From JAOUGY01 sp963825585 (GTDB taxonomy: Bacteria > Actinomycetota > Acidimicrobiia > Spongiisociales > ZC4RG35), in contig CAWGTX010000004.1 in the NCBI GenBank assembly GCA_963825585.1, positions 1-64,000 of the forward strand: DNA of 64,000 nt, in the 5' to 3' direction. Shown here in pieces: positions 25,419 through 34,022 of this stretch. The first letter of the stretch is position 1; every line of letters begins with the position of its first letter. The notes under the pieces are model-generated. The model was not told where the DNA came from, made no database searches, and worked only from the letters and a program-made list of their open reading frames with translations. The translations under genes were made by a program, and so were the position numbers.

Positions 25419-26252
25419 ATGGAGGCGAGACGGCTGACGGTGGCAGCGCTGGCGGTATTGATGCTTTACGCGTTGACGCCGGTCGCCTCCGCTGCGAGCG
25501 GATCACCCCCCGCCACCGCCGAAGGCACCGGAAATGCCGGAGGTGGCGGCAACGGCAGGGGCAATGGCGACCCGGACGGGAACGGAAACGCCGGAGGCAA
25601 TGGCAACGGCAACGGCTACGGCACCACCACCACGACCACTGCTCAGGCCGAGTCGACCACGACCACCGCGCCACCTGCTGACGGCGGCGACGTTGACGGA
25701 GACGGTCCCGCCGCCGCCACCACCACCACCACGACGCCCATCACCGCCCCCGTCGATCCCGACCCAACCGGTACCGAGGCGACCACGACCACCACGGTGC
25801 CCACGGCGAGCACAACAGTCGTCCTCGAACCCAACACCACGGACGTGCCCACCTCGACCACCATTACCACCACCACGACCACTTCCCCCCAACCGTCCGG
25901 TGGCGCCGGAGGCGTGCCTCCAGATGGGCAGGACGGCGAGGGTCCGGTTGTGGTCGAGCAGCGCCCCGCCTTCCTGGCCGACTTCGCGGCCGAAGATCGC
26001 CCCGCCGTCGTGCCGACCGAAGGGATTGCGTCCGCTCGACTCGGTGCCCTGTTCGACATCTGGTCTTGGAGCGACTCGGATCGGGGCGGGCTCACCGGAG
26101 CAACGTTCGAGATGCTGGCAGCAGTCATGAGGGCGATCGTCACGGCCGGGTACGGGATGGCCGTTCCCGCCTCGGTGACGGCCACGTTGCTGGTGTTGGC
26201 GCTGCTATCTCGCCACCGAACCTCCGATGGAGCGATACCCTCCGCCTCATGA
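25419..26252 (+). CDS. Secreted Thr/Gly/Asn-rich stalk protein with C-terminal membrane anchor
   Basis: 277 aa. Signal peptide at about 1-27 (LAVLMLYALTPVASA). A Gly/Asn-rich stretch (about 38-67) is followed by about 100 residues dominated by TTTT runs separated by Pro/Asp. A folded region lies at about 180-235 and a C-terminal helix at about 245-268 (GMAVPASVTATLLVLALLS). Thr-rich low-complexity stalks are typical of O-glycosylated actinobacterial surface proteins. The DNA of the stalk is built on ACC/ACG runs and may vary in length by slippage. No homologue is recognised. Confidence 0.75.
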   Translation: MEARRLTVAALAVLMLYALTPVASAASGSPPATAEGTGNAGGGGNGRGNGDPDGNGNAGGNGNGNGYGTTTTTTAQAESTTTTAPPADGGDVDGDGPAAATTTTTTPITAPVDPDPTGTEATTTTTVPTASTTVVLEPNTTDVPTSTTITTTTTTSPQPSGGAGGVPPDGQDGEGPVVVEQRPAFLADFAAEDRPAVVPTEGIASARLGALFDIWSWSDSDRGGLTGATFEMLAAVMRAIVTAGYGMAVPASVTATLLVLALLSRHRTSDGAIPSAS

Positions 26253-26267
26253 TCTCTGGGAAGGCAC

Positions 26268-27437
26268 ATGGCGGGCTCCCGCTGCACATTCTGCGGTGAG
26301 GCCGGCTCGCCGGCACGTCGACTCGTGTCCGGACCCGGGGAGGTGTCCATCTGCCGGGAGTGCGCCGAGCTGGCAGTGCGTGTCCTGGATGAACCGGAGC
26401 ACTCCGATCCCGACCTGGTGCTCACCGATGTGGGCATGCTCGTCACCATGGACCCCCGCCGGGGAGGGTTGTTGGGTGCGGTCGAGGACGTGTCCATCGC
26501 CGTCCGCAGGGGCCGGGTGGTGTGGTTCGGGGCGCCCGGGTCCCTGCCCGGGCCCTACCGCTCGCTTCCCGAGTTGGACTGTGGCGGTCGCATGGTCATG
26601 CCCGGCATGGTCGACGCCGCCGCGTCCCTGCTCGGCGCCCCGTCCGACGAGCGACCGGAGCCGGTGTCGCTCGCCGAGTCGGCCACATCGGCGCTGCGCC
26701 GGATGATGATCCGGGGCATCACCAGCGTCGACCTGAGGGTGGGAGGCGGATTCCAGCCAACCGGGGAGACCCTGCGGATGGCGGTCGCACGCTCGGTCGC
26801 AGATCGGATGCCCATCAGGGTGTCGGTCACGTGGCGGTGTGGCCCCGACGTCTCGAGCACTTCGTTGCGCGAGGTGATGGCGCCGACCGCTGCTCGGCTG
26901 GTCGACGCCGTATCGGTGGCGTGCCGCGGAGATCGATCGGACCTGCAGGCGAGGATCGAGGCGTGCCGTGCCCTGCCGTATCGGATCGACTGCGATGAAC
27001 CGGAGCCGGAGGCCTGCCTGGACTTCCTCGCCCGGGCACTGTCGGCGGAAGGTGTTCCCGCAACCGGGATCGGGGCCGGTGGGCCTCCACCGGTGGTCAA
27101 GTGGTGGGAACCCGGCCGGGCACTCGGCCACTGGTCGGTGGGCGAACGGCCTGCGCTCGCCACCTACTCCGATCCTTCCGAGCGCATGATCGCCGGGATG
27201 GGCCTGGTGCTGATGACGGCGGTGGACCTGGCGGGAATGCGTCTCGACCAGGCGATCTGGTCTGTCACGCGCGGGGGTGCGCTCGCCACCGGTGACGCCG
27301 ATCGTGGGTGGGTCCATCTCGGCGGTCCCGCCGATCTGGTGGTCATCGACGGCGACGAGCCCGACGACCTGGTCCGCCGACCCGACTCCGATCCCGCCTG
27401 GCGGGTGGTGGTCGGTGGGGTCGAATTCGAGAGATGA
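26268..27437 (+). CDS. ClpX-type zinc finger fused to a degenerate imidazolonepropionase-like amidohydrolase
   Basis: 389 aa. Residues 5-45 form a four-cysteine zinc finger of ClpX type (CTFCGEAGSPARRLVSGPG, then ICRECAELAVRVL). From about 50 the protein follows the amidohydrolase composite fold: LVTMDPRRGGLLGAVEDVSI, GRVVWFGAPGSLP and GGRMVMPGMVDAAASLLGAP, and it ends ALATYSDPSERM...GGPADLVVIDGDEPDDL like HutI. The metal-binding His-x-His after PGMVD is replaced by Ala-Ala, and the catalytic Asp of ATDxNPG is gone. I infer a binding or regulatory pseudoenzyme. I know of no described protein with this architecture. Confidence 0.75.
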   Translation: MAGSRCTFCGEAGSPARRLVSGPGEVSICRECAELAVRVLDEPEHSDPDLVLTDVGMLVTMDPRRGGLLGAVEDVSIAVRRGRVVWFGAPGSLPGPYRSLPELDCGGRMVMPGMVDAAASLLGAPSDERPEPVSLAESATSALRRMMIRGITSVDLRVGGGFQPTGETLRMAVARSVADRMPIRVSVTWRCGPDVSSTSLREVMAPTAARLVDAVSVACRGDRSDLQARIEACRALPYRIDCDEPEPEACLDFLARALSAEGVPATGIGAGGPPPVVKWWEPGRALGHWSVGERPALATYSDPSERMIAGMGLVLMTAVDLAGMRLDQAIWSVTRGGALATGDADRGWVHLGGPADLVVIDGDEPDDLVRRPDSDPAWRVVVGGVEFER

Positions 27438-27539
27438 CCCGGAAATTGGCGGTTTGTGGCTAACTTGGTGGTGCCCCGGGACGTCCGGGCGCTCCCGGAG
27501 ACGCTGGATCCGGGCTGCCCATCCTTCGAAGGAGGCAAC

Positions 27540-27833
27540 GTGAACAAGACGGAGATGGCGGAGAAGCTCGCCAAGAAGGCCGACATCACTCAGGCGAAAG
27601 CCGCCGAGATCGTCGACATCATCTTTTCCACCAAGGACGGCGAAGGCATCATCGCCGTGGAGTTGGATGCTGGTCGTGACGTATCGATCGCCGGGTTCGG
27701 CAAGTTCGACACCCGTCGTTCCAAGGCCCGCACCGGTCGCAACCCGCAGACCGGCGCGGAGATCCAGATCGCGGCCCGCACCGTGGCCAAGTTCACCCCC
27801 GCCAAGGGGCTGAAGGACCGCGTGTCGGTGTGA
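27540..27833 (+). CDS. HU-family DNA-binding protein
   Basis: 97 aa from GTG 27540 with a perfect AAGGAGG 6 nt upstream. VNKTEMAEKLAKKADITQAKAAEIVDII is the dimerising helix pair and ARTGRNPQTGAEIQI is the DNA-intercalating beta-arm. Compared with a standard 90-aa HU it carries extra residues between helix 2 and the first strand (FSTKDGEGI). It bends DNA and compacts the nucleoid. It is transcribed alone and ended by a strong terminator. Confidence 0.93.
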   Translation: MNKTEMAEKLAKKADITQAKAAEIVDIIFSTKDGEGIIAVELDAGRDVSIAGFGKFDTRRSKARTGRNPQTGAEIQIAARTVAKFTPAKGLKDRVSV

Positions 27834-27848
27834 CAGGTTGATCGGAAT

Positions 27849-27883
27849 GCCGGGATCCCGTTCGGGATCCCGGCTTTTCTCTT
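27849..27883 (+). terminator. Intrinsic terminator of the HU gene
   Basis: GCCGGGATCCCG-TTC-GGGATCCCGGC makes a near-perfect 12-bp GC-rich stem followed by TTTTCTCTTT. It lies 16 nt after the HU stop. Confidence 0.9.
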
Positions 27884-27922
27884 TCCCGGGCCGGTTGATG
27901 GGTGGGTAGCGTTGGTTGCCCT

Positions 27923-28753
27923 ATGCCGTCGCCCCACCGCCAGCCCAGAGAATTCGCCGTACTCGAGGGGGCGCGTCCCTTCGCCATCGCGCACCGTGGC
28001 AGTCGGATCCTGTGGCCCGAGAACACCATGGTCGCCTTTCAGGGTGCGGTTTCGCTGGGCTACAGCTGGCTGGAGACCGATGTCCACGTGACCGCAGATG
28101 GTGTGGTGGTCTGCCTCCACGATCACACCCTCGATCGAACCACGTCGGCCAGCGGGCCCGTGGCGACTCGGACCTTCGCCGAACTGGCCGACATCGATGC
28201 CGGGTATCACCACGGTCCGAGTGAGGGACACCCATTTCGTGGTAGCCGCGCCGTCATACCGTCGCTCGAGGAGGTGGTGACCACGTTTCCCGACGTCCGA
28301 GTGGTGGTGGATCTCAAACGCGACGGGACGGAAGCTGCGTTGGCCCACCTGGTGGATCGGCTGGCGTTGTGGGATCGCCTGGTGGTCGGCAGCTTCAGTG
28401 ATGCCCGACTTCGAAGGTTCCGCGCTCTGACCGGCGGACGGGTTGCCACGTCGACCGGTCCCCGTGCAACGATGGTTCGGTGGGCGGCCAGCGGCGCCCG
28501 GCTGCGGCCCCGGGCGGCTCCCGCCCTCCAGGTCCCCATGACCTACGGGAGGATGCGGGTCGTCACCCGTCGTTCGGTGGCCGCCCACCGCAACGCCGGA
28601 TCGCAAGTCCACGTGTGGACGGTGAACGAGGAGCCTGTGATGGAACAACTGCTCGAGTGGGGGGTCGACGGGATCATCACCGACCGGCCCGACCTGCTGC
28701 GCGGGGTGATGACCAGGCGGGGCGCGTGGACGGGGAGGCCACCCGGTGTCTGA
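27923..28753 (+). CDS. Glycerophosphodiester phosphodiesterase family protein
   Basis: 276 aa. The GDPD metal and substrate motifs are present: FAIAHRGSRILWPENTMVAF, LETDVHVTADGVVVCLHD, LDRTTSASG, VVVDLKRDG and the terminal VHVWTVNEEPVMEQLLEWGVD before GIITDRPD. It hydrolyses glycerophosphodiesters to glycerol-3-phosphate and an alcohol. No signal peptide is seen, so it is probably cytosolic. ATG 27923 was chosen over the upstream GTG because the family begins close to the HRG motif. It overlaps the serine hydrolase by 8 nt. Confidence 0.9.
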   Translation: MPSPHRQPREFAVLEGARPFAIAHRGSRILWPENTMVAFQGAVSLGYSWLETDVHVTADGVVVCLHDHTLDRTTSASGPVATRTFAELADIDAGYHHGPSEGHPFRGSRAVIPSLEEVVTTFPDVRVVVDLKRDGTEAALAHLVDRLALWDRLVVGSFSDARLRRFRALTGGRVATSTGPRATMVRWAASGARLRPRAAPALQVPMTYGRMRVVTRRSVAAHRNAGSQVHVWTVNEEPVMEQLLEWGVDGIITDRPDLLRGVMTRRGAWTGRPPGV

Positions 28754-29579
28754 GAAGCTCGACGACCTGGTGGCCGGCTGGCCGGTCGACAACGTTGCCG
28801 CCGCCGTCGTTTCGCTGACCGGCACGATTGCCACCGGCGGCGATCAACACTGGGCGACGCGTATAGCCTCGGTCAGCAAAGTCATCACCGCATTGGCCGC
28901 CCTGGTTGCGGTGGAAGAAGGGAGCATCTCGCTCGACGAACCAGCCGGACGGCCCGGTGCCACGGTGCGTCACCTGCTCGCCCATGCCGCCGGATACGAC
29001 TTCGACAGTCCACGGATGGCAGCTGACGTGGAGACTCGTCGGGTGTACTCCAACGTGGGGATCGAGGTCTTCGTCGAGCATCTGGAGGCCGCCACCGCAA
29101 TGCCGGTCGCCGAATATGTGTCCCTTGCGGTGTTCGAGCCGCTGGGCATGACCCGTTCCGAGCTGAAGGTATCGGCCGCTCACGGGGTACACAGCACGGT
29201 GGCCGATCTGGTCCGGTTCGCCTCAGAACTGCTGGCGCCCACCCTGGTGTCGTCGGAAACCCTGGCTGAGATGACGAGCGTTCAGTTCCCGGAGCTGGGT
29301 GGCGTCCTGCCGGGCTTCGGGCGCTTCGAGCCCAACCCGTGGGGGGTGGGCGCCGAGATCAAGGGCGACAAGAGCCCACACTGGGCCGGGTCGCTGACAT
29401 CGGCGCGCACGTTCGGGCACTTCGGCGGTTCCGGTAGCCTGTTTTGGGTCGATCCCGAACGGCGACTGGCGTGCGTGGCTCTGACCGACCGGGAGTTCGG
29501 GCCGTGGGCGGCAGAAGCTTGGCCTCGGTTCAGCGATGAAGTGGTGCGACGGTTCGCAGGCTCCCCACCCGGGCGCTGA
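28746..29579 (+). CDS. Serine hydrolase of the beta-lactamase / class C fold
   Basis: 277 aa from GTG 28746. The Ser-x-x-Lys motif is ASVSKVITALAAL, the Tyr-x-Asn motif is RRVYSNVGIEVF, and the third motif is the HFGGSG within TFGHFGGSGSLFWVD. The N-terminus lacks a signal peptide, so it is probably a cytosolic esterase or peptidase rather than a drug-resistance enzyme. It is translationally coupled to the GDPD gene and overlaps the convergent DUF2071 gene by 50 bp. Confidence 0.85.
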   Translation: MSEKLDDLVAGWPVDNVAAAVVSLTGTIATGGDQHWATRIASVSKVITALAALVAVEEGSISLDEPAGRPGATVRHLLAHAAGYDFDSPRMAADVETRRVYSNVGIEVFVEHLEAATAMPVAEYVSLAVFEPLGMTRSELKVSAAHGVHSTVADLVRFASELLAPTLVSSETLAEMTSVQFPELGGVLPGFGRFEPNPWGVGAEIKGDKSPHWAGSLTSARTFGHFGGSGSLFWVDPERRLACVALTDREFGPWAAEAWPRFSDEVVRRFAGSPPGR

Positions 29580-30276
29580 CACCGGGCGAGTAGTGCACGA
29601 GCGGGGATCCACTCGGTGCGGGCAATCCGACCGACTTGGTGAGCGACTCGGACAGCCCGGTGGCGCTGGCCTCGAACAGTGGCCACGGTTCGTGGGCTAC
29701 CCGCCCGAATGCGATCGAGCCATCGCGTCTCGTCGTGTAGGCGCGCCAGCGGTTGGTCAGAAACCGGAGCAGATCGTCCGCTCGTACCGGCTGTCCCACC
29801 TTCACCGACACGTCGAGGTGCGCCCCGCGGTCGGGCCAGCGTCGCACGGAGTGGTAGTCGGCGCCGGTGGGTCCTGCGGTCATCCGCATCGACGCCCAGG
29901 TGTAGGGCACCCGGAACCAGGTTCTCGCCACCGCCACTCCGGCGAGTCGGGTGATGTCGAGGGTCCAGAACCAGACGCCGGTGCCGCCGGCGGCGTCGCG
30001 CACGTAGGTGCGGAGGTTGGTCTCGGGAAACGTTGTGAGCCAGGGGACGGGCGGAGCCCACGGTGGGCGTACCTTCACCATCCGAAACGGGACAACTGCC
30101 ACCCAGGCGTCACCGTCGAAGGTGTCGACCTCGAGTCCGGCGGGGAGCAGAGCCTGCACGGCTTCCGGTGGGTAGCGCCAGTGCAGGAAGGTGAGTGTCT
30201 CCCATCGTTGGACAACGGCCGCCCGCAACACCGCGTCGGGCGACTCGAACGGGTAGAGGCTGGCGTTGATCTCCAT
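29530..30276 (-). CDS. DUF2071 (YqjF-like) protein
   Basis: 248 aa. WETLTFLHWRYPPEAVQALLP, LEVDTFDGDAWVAVVPFRM, FPETNLRTYVRD and GVWFWTLDITRLAGV are the conserved blocks of the DUF2071/YqjF family (acetoacetate-decarboxylase-like fold). No enzymatic role is established. Its upstream region holds the long inverted repeat at 30321-30440. Confidence 0.85.
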   Translation of the reverse strand: MEINASLYPFESPDAVLRAAVVQRWETLTFLHWRYPPEAVQALLPAGLEVDTFDGDAWVAVVPFRMVKVRPPWAPPVPWLTTFPETNLRTYVRDAAGGTGVWFWTLDITRLAGVAVARTWFRVPYTWASMRMTAGPTGADYHSVRRWPDRGAHLDVSVKVGQPVRADDLLRFLTNRWRAYTTRRDGSIAFGRVAHEPWPLFEASATGLSESLTKSVGLPAPSGSPLVHYSPGVSARVGSLRTVAPLHR

Positions 30277-30320
30277 ATTCGTACAGCTTCACGTCACGGG
30301 CGGAAAGGGATGTCGGGACC

Positions 30321-30440
30321 TGAGCGAGAGCGAGGAGCGAGGAGCGAGGAGCCGGAAGCCTCCGATGAAGCCAACGTTGACCGGGCGCGATCTTGGCCCA
30401 TTGCCATCTGGCTCCTCGCTCCTCGCCCCTCGCCCCTCCC
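30321..30440. repeat. Long inverted repeat of the heptamer GCGAGGA
   Basis: Left arm 30321-30354 has three to four copies of GCGAGGA ending in GCCGG; right arm 30408-30440 has the reverse complement words TCCTCGC/CCCTCGC. The loop of about 53 nt is related to that of the repeat at 37870-37972 (GATGAAGCCAACGTTG versus GGTGAAGTCGGCGTTG, then GCGCGATC versus GCGCGGTC, then TCTGGCTCC in both). It lies between leuD and the DUF2071 start, both on the minus strand. Confidence 0.85.
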
Positions 30441-30449
30441 TTTTGCAGC

Positions 30450-31043
30450 TCAGGTGAGCGCCGGCTTGAACGACGGTCGGGTTTGCTCGAATGCGGTGAT
30501 GTCGGGCTCGTTGCGCATGGTGAGCCCGATGTCGTCGAGGCCGTTCATGATGCAGTACTTGCTGAACGGGTCGAGCTCGAAACGGGCCTCGAACTCGGTG
30601 CCGTACGTGACCGTCTGCTCGGCGACGTCGATGGTGATCTCGGCAGCTGGGTCGGCCTCGGCGAGTTCCATCAGCCAGGCCACTTCCTTCTCCGCCAAGA
30701 TCACCGGGAGCAGACCGATCTTGGTGCAGTTGTTGCGGAAGATGTCGGCGAACGACGGGGCGATGACGGCTTCGAAGCCCCAGTCCTCCAATCCCCATGG
30801 TGCGTGCTCGCGCGATGATCCCGATCCGAAGTTGGCGCCGGTCACCAGCACTGTGGCGTTCTGGTACTCGGGCCGCTCCAGCACGAAGTTCTCTTCGTCG
30901 CGGCGCCAGTCGTAGAACAGGTACTGGCCGTAGCCGCTCCGTTCGACGCGCTTGAGCCACTGCTTGGGCATGATCTGATCGGTGTCGACGTTGGCCCGCG
31001 GGAGGGGAGCCATGGACCCGTTGATGATGGTGACAGCCTTCAT
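30450..31043 (-). CDS. leuD: 3-isopropylmalate dehydratase small subunit
   Basis: 197 aa. INGSMAPLPRANVDTDQIMP, LVTGANFGSGSSREHAPW and FADIFRNNCTKIGLLPV are the swivelling-domain motifs of LeuD. With LeuC it isomerises 2-isopropylmalate to 3-isopropylmalate in leucine biosynthesis in the cytosol. It starts 12 nt after the leuC stop, and the pair forms an operon. Confidence 0.95.
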   Translation of the reverse strand: MKAVTIINGSMAPLPRANVDTDQIMPKQWLKRVERSGYGQYLFYDWRRDEENFVLERPEYQNATVLVTGANFGSGSSREHAPWGLEDWGFEAVIAPSFADIFRNNCTKIGLLPVILAEKEVAWLMELAEADPAAEITIDVAEQTVTYGTEFEARFELDPFSKYCIMNGLDDIGLTMRNEPDITAFEQTRPSFKPALT

Positions 31044-31055
31044 GGTGATCTCTCC

Positions 31056-32462
31056 TCAGGACCAGGTGCGGACGTCGACGATGCGGCCCTCGATGGCGGC
31101 GGCAGCGGCCATGGCGGGCGACAGCAGGTGAGTGCGTCCACCCTTGCCCTGGCGGCCCTCGAAGTTGCGGTTCGAGGTCGATGCGCACCGCTCGCCGGGG
31201 CTCAGGATGTCGGGGTTCATTCCGAGGCACATCGAACACCCGGCGTCACGCCACTCGAAGCCCGCCTCCTTGAAGATCAGGTCGAGACCCTCCTCTTCGG
31301 CCTGGAGCTTCACCAGGCCTGACCCGGGCACCACCATCGCCGAGACGGTGGACGCCACCTTGCGGCCCTCCACCACCTTGGCGGCAGCACGCAGATCCTC
31401 GATTCGCCCGTTGGTGCACGATCCCAGAAACACCCGGTCGATGCGGATGTCGGTGATCGGGATACCGCCGGCGAGGTCCATATAGGCGAGTGCACGCTCG
31501 GCCGAAGCCCGCTCGGCCGGATCCTCGATCGACTCGGGCCGGGGTACGGTCGCACTCACGGGGAGGGTCTGGCCAGGGTTGGTCCCCCACGAGACATACG
31601 GCTCGAGTTCCTCGGCGGCGATGAACAACTCGGTGTCGTAGGTGGCGCCTTCGTCGCTTGCCAGCGACCTCCAGTACCCGAGCGCCGCCTCCCAGTCCGC
31701 GCCGTGGGGGGCGTAGGGGCGCCCCTTCACGTAGGCGAACGTGGTCTCGTCGGGGGCGATCATGCCTGCCCGGGCCCCGCCCTCGATCGACATGTTGCAG
31801 ATGGTCATGCGACCTTCCATCGAGAGGCCACGAATGGTGGAGCCCTTGTACTCGATGACGTGGCCGGTGGCCCCGCCGGTCCCGATGCGGGCGATGATCC
31901 CGAGAATGATGTCCTTGGCCGTCACACCGGTGGGCAGATCGCCGTCGACGGTGATACCCATCGACTTCGGCTTGTCCTGGGGGAGCGTCTGGGTTGCCAG
32001 CACGTGCTCGACCTCGGAGGTGCCGATTCCGAACGCGAGCGCCCCGAACGCCCCGTGGGTGGCTGTGTGGCTGTCACCGCACACGATCGTCATTCCGGGC
32101 TGGGTGATGCCCTGTTCGGGCCCGATCACGTGGACGATGCCCTGCCGGGGGTCGTCGATGCCGAACAACGTGATTCCGTACTCCTCACAGTTGCGCACCA
32201 GGGCCTCGATCTGGATCTTCGACATCGGATCTTTGATACCGAGTGCCCGGTCGGCGGTGGGCACGCCGTGGTCGATGGTCGAGACGGTGAGGTCGGGGCG
32301 TCGCACCGTGCGGCCCGAGACGCGCAGGCTGTCGAATGCCTGCGGTGACGTGACCTCGTGCACGAGGTGGAGGTCGATGTAGAGCAGCGCCGGCTCACCC
32401 GGTGCATGCCGTACGACGTGATCGTCCCAAACCTTCTCGAAGAGTGTCCTCGGCTGTGTCAT
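31056..32462 (-). CDS. leuC: 3-isopropylmalate dehydratase large subunit
   Basis: 468 aa from ATG 32462; the longer open frame upstream is repeat DNA. LFEKVWDDHVV opens the protein. The [4Fe-4S] cysteines are in FLGSCTNGRIEDL and DAGCSMCLGMNPD, and aconitase-family text appears in CGDSHTATHGAFGALAFGIG. It binds the cluster and substrate with LeuD. No leader peptide or T-box was seen upstream, where only repeat arrays lie. Confidence 0.95.
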   Translation of the reverse strand: MTQPRTLFEKVWDDHVVRHAPGEPALLYIDLHLVHEVTSPQAFDSLRVSGRTVRRPDLTVSTIDHGVPTADRALGIKDPMSKIQIEALVRNCEEYGITLFGIDDPRQGIVHVIGPEQGITQPGMTIVCGDSHTATHGAFGALAFGIGTSEVEHVLATQTLPQDKPKSMGITVDGDLPTGVTAKDIILGIIARIGTGGATGHVIEYKGSTIRGLSMEGRMTICNMSIEGGARAGMIAPDETTFAYVKGRPYAPHGADWEAALGYWRSLASDEGATYDTELFIAAEELEPYVSWGTNPGQTLPVSATVPRPESIEDPAERASAERALAYMDLAGGIPITDIRIDRVFLGSCTNGRIEDLRAAAKVVEGRKVASTVSAMVVPGSGLVKLQAEEEGLDLIFKEAGFEWRDAGCSMCLGMNPDILSPGERCASTSNRNFEGRQGKGGRTHLLSPAMAAAAAIEGRIVDVRTWS

Positions 32463-32495
32463 GTCCGTTCCGTCTCGGGGAAGAAGCAAGGGTAG

Positions 32496-32720
32496 TGGGA
32501 GCGACGAGTGACGAGCCACGAGCGAGAGCTGGCTCCTGGCTCCTGGCTCCTGGCTCCTGGCTCCTGGCTCGGCGTCTGGCGTCTGGCTCGTCCGACGCAC
32601 CTCGCAACGTGCAACGCGCCCGATCATGTAAGGGCTGGACAGCAGGCAGATGGCGTTCGCCCTCGTGAGTCGCCCCTGCGCGTGGCTTCCGACCAGCAGC
32701 CAGCAGCCAGTAGCTGGCAG
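32496..32720. repeat. Cluster of heptamer arrays upstream of leuC
   Basis: 32502-32532 holds GACGAGT/GACGAGC/CACGAGC words. 32529-32570 has six tandem copies of the CTGGCTC heptamer, then GGCGTCT twice. 32610-32624 has GCAACGT/GCAACGC. 32694-32718 has AGCAGCC, AGCAGCC, AGTAGCT, GGCAGCT. All use a 7-nt period but with different words. No gene is present in this 258-bp gap. Confidence 0.8.
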
Positions 32721-32721
32721 C

Positions 32722-33357
32722 TCACATCGCCACCAATCTCCCGCCCATCAGATCCAGCACTCGGTCGGCGTAGAGCAACGCATCCTGGTCGTGGCTGGCG
32801 GCGATCACCGAGAGGCCTTCTTCCATGGCCCGGCGGCGGAGGAGGTTCCACACCAGGCGGAGTCGATCGGGGTCGAGATGTGAGGTCGGCTCGTCGGCGA
32901 GCACCAGCCGGGGGTGAGCTGCGAGAGCCCGAGCCACGGCGGCGCGTTGTTGTTCGCCCAGCGAGACGGCGTGGATGGAGCGTCCGGCGAGTCGTTCGAT
33001 CTCGAGCTCGTGAAGCAGGGCGTTGCCGTCGTCGGGGGCCGTCCCGAGCCGGTGCGGGAGCGCCACGTTCTCGCCGATGGTCAGCTCCTCGAGCATGCCC
33101 AGCGTCTGGGGGATGACGGCCACGTTGTTCCAAGCCGTGGGGTCGGTCATGGCCGGGCCCCAGGTCAGGGTTCCGCTGTCGTGATCGAGCCAACCGGCCA
33201 GGATCGACAGGAGTGTCGTTTTGCCGGTTCCCGACCGCCCTCGGATCATGACCACCTCACCCGGCTCCACCACGAGGTCGACCCCGGTGAGAACGTCGAC
33301 GGTCCCGGTGCCTCTCAGGAACGACCGTGTGACGGCGGCGAGAGCAACGGTCGGCAT
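32722..33357 (-). CDS. ABC-exporter ATPase with degenerate signature motif
   Basis: 211 aa. Walker A VMIRGRSGTGKTTLLSILAG, Q-loop AVIPQ, Walker B LVLADEPTSHLD and H-loop VIAASHDQD are present. The signature reads VSLGEQQR instead of LSGGQQQR. Domain order and neighbours are those of a LolD/MacB-type exporter. It overlaps the previous ATPase stop (TGATG-type junction) and forms an operon with it and the permease. It may pair as the less active half-site of a heterodimer with the other ATPase. Confidence 0.85.
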   Translation of the reverse strand: MPTVALAAVTRSFLRGTGTVDVLTGVDLVVEPGEVVMIRGRSGTGKTTLLSILAGWLDHDSGTLTWGPAMTDPTAWNNVAVIPQTLGMLEELTIGENVALPHRLGTAPDDGNALLHELEIERLAGRSIHAVSLGEQQRAAVARALAAHPRLVLADEPTSHLDPDRLRLVWNLLRRRAMEEGLSVIAASHDQDALLYADRVLDLMGGRLVAM

Positions 33358-34022
33358 CACCCGCTCCTGTGGTGCTCGAGGCGGTGGACGGCGTCGGCCC
33401 GCCGGATGACATCGGAGTCGTGCGAGGACACGACAACGGTCGATCCGCTGTTACGTAGGGCAAGCAGTGTGTCGATGGCGAGGACGGCCGAGGTCTGGTC
33501 GAGCTCTGCGGTCGGTTCGTCGGCCACCACCAGAGCCGGGCCGCCGACCGCCGCCATGGCGAGGGCCACCCGTTGCTGTTGGCCCGACGACAGGCGCTCC
33601 GGGCGCTCGGTCAGCAGCTCGGTGACTTCGAGCCGGTCGGCGAGGTCGAGTCCGTCGCTACCCCGGCCGCGAATCCCGGCCGCCATTTCGAGATGCTCGC
33701 GTACGGTGAGGTACGGCAGCAGGTTGTCGGACGGGTCCTGGAAGACGTATCCCAGTCTCGATCGTCGCCACCTGCGACGCCCCCGATCGGAGAGGCCGCC
33801 GATCTCGATGCCCTCGACGGAGACCGAACCCTCGGTAGGTCGGTCGAGGGCGGCGATGATCCGCAGGAGCGTCGACTTGCCGGCCCCGGATGGGCCGGCA
33901 AGCACCGTGAGAGAGCCCGTCTCGACCTCGAGGTCGATCTCGCGAAACGCCCACACGGCCCCGTCGGCGGTCCGGTATGCCCGGCCGAGTCCCACACACG
34001 TCACGACCCGTTCACCCACCAT
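33357..34022 (-). CDS. ABC-exporter ATPase (LolD/MacB type)
   Basis: 221 aa from ATG 34022, overlapping the permease stop by 11 nt. Walker A is VLAGPSGAGKSTLLRIIAAL, Q-loop YVFQDPSDNLLP, signature RLSSGQQQRVALAMA, Walker B LVVADEPTAELD, H-loop VVVSSHDSD. It powers the adjacent FtsX-like permease. Two ATPase genes for one long permease suggest a heterodimeric motor. Confidence 0.9.
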   Translation of the reverse strand: MVGERVVTCVGLGRAYRTADGAVWAFREIDLEVETGSLTVLAGPSGAGKSTLLRIIAALDRPTEGSVSVEGIEIGGLSDRGRRRWRRSRLGYVFQDPSDNLLPYLTVREHLEMAAGIRGRGSDGLDLADRLEVTELLTERPERLSSGQQQRVALAMAAVGGPALVVADEPTAELDQTSAVLAIDTLLALRNSGSTVVVSSHDSDVIRRADAVHRLEHHRSG

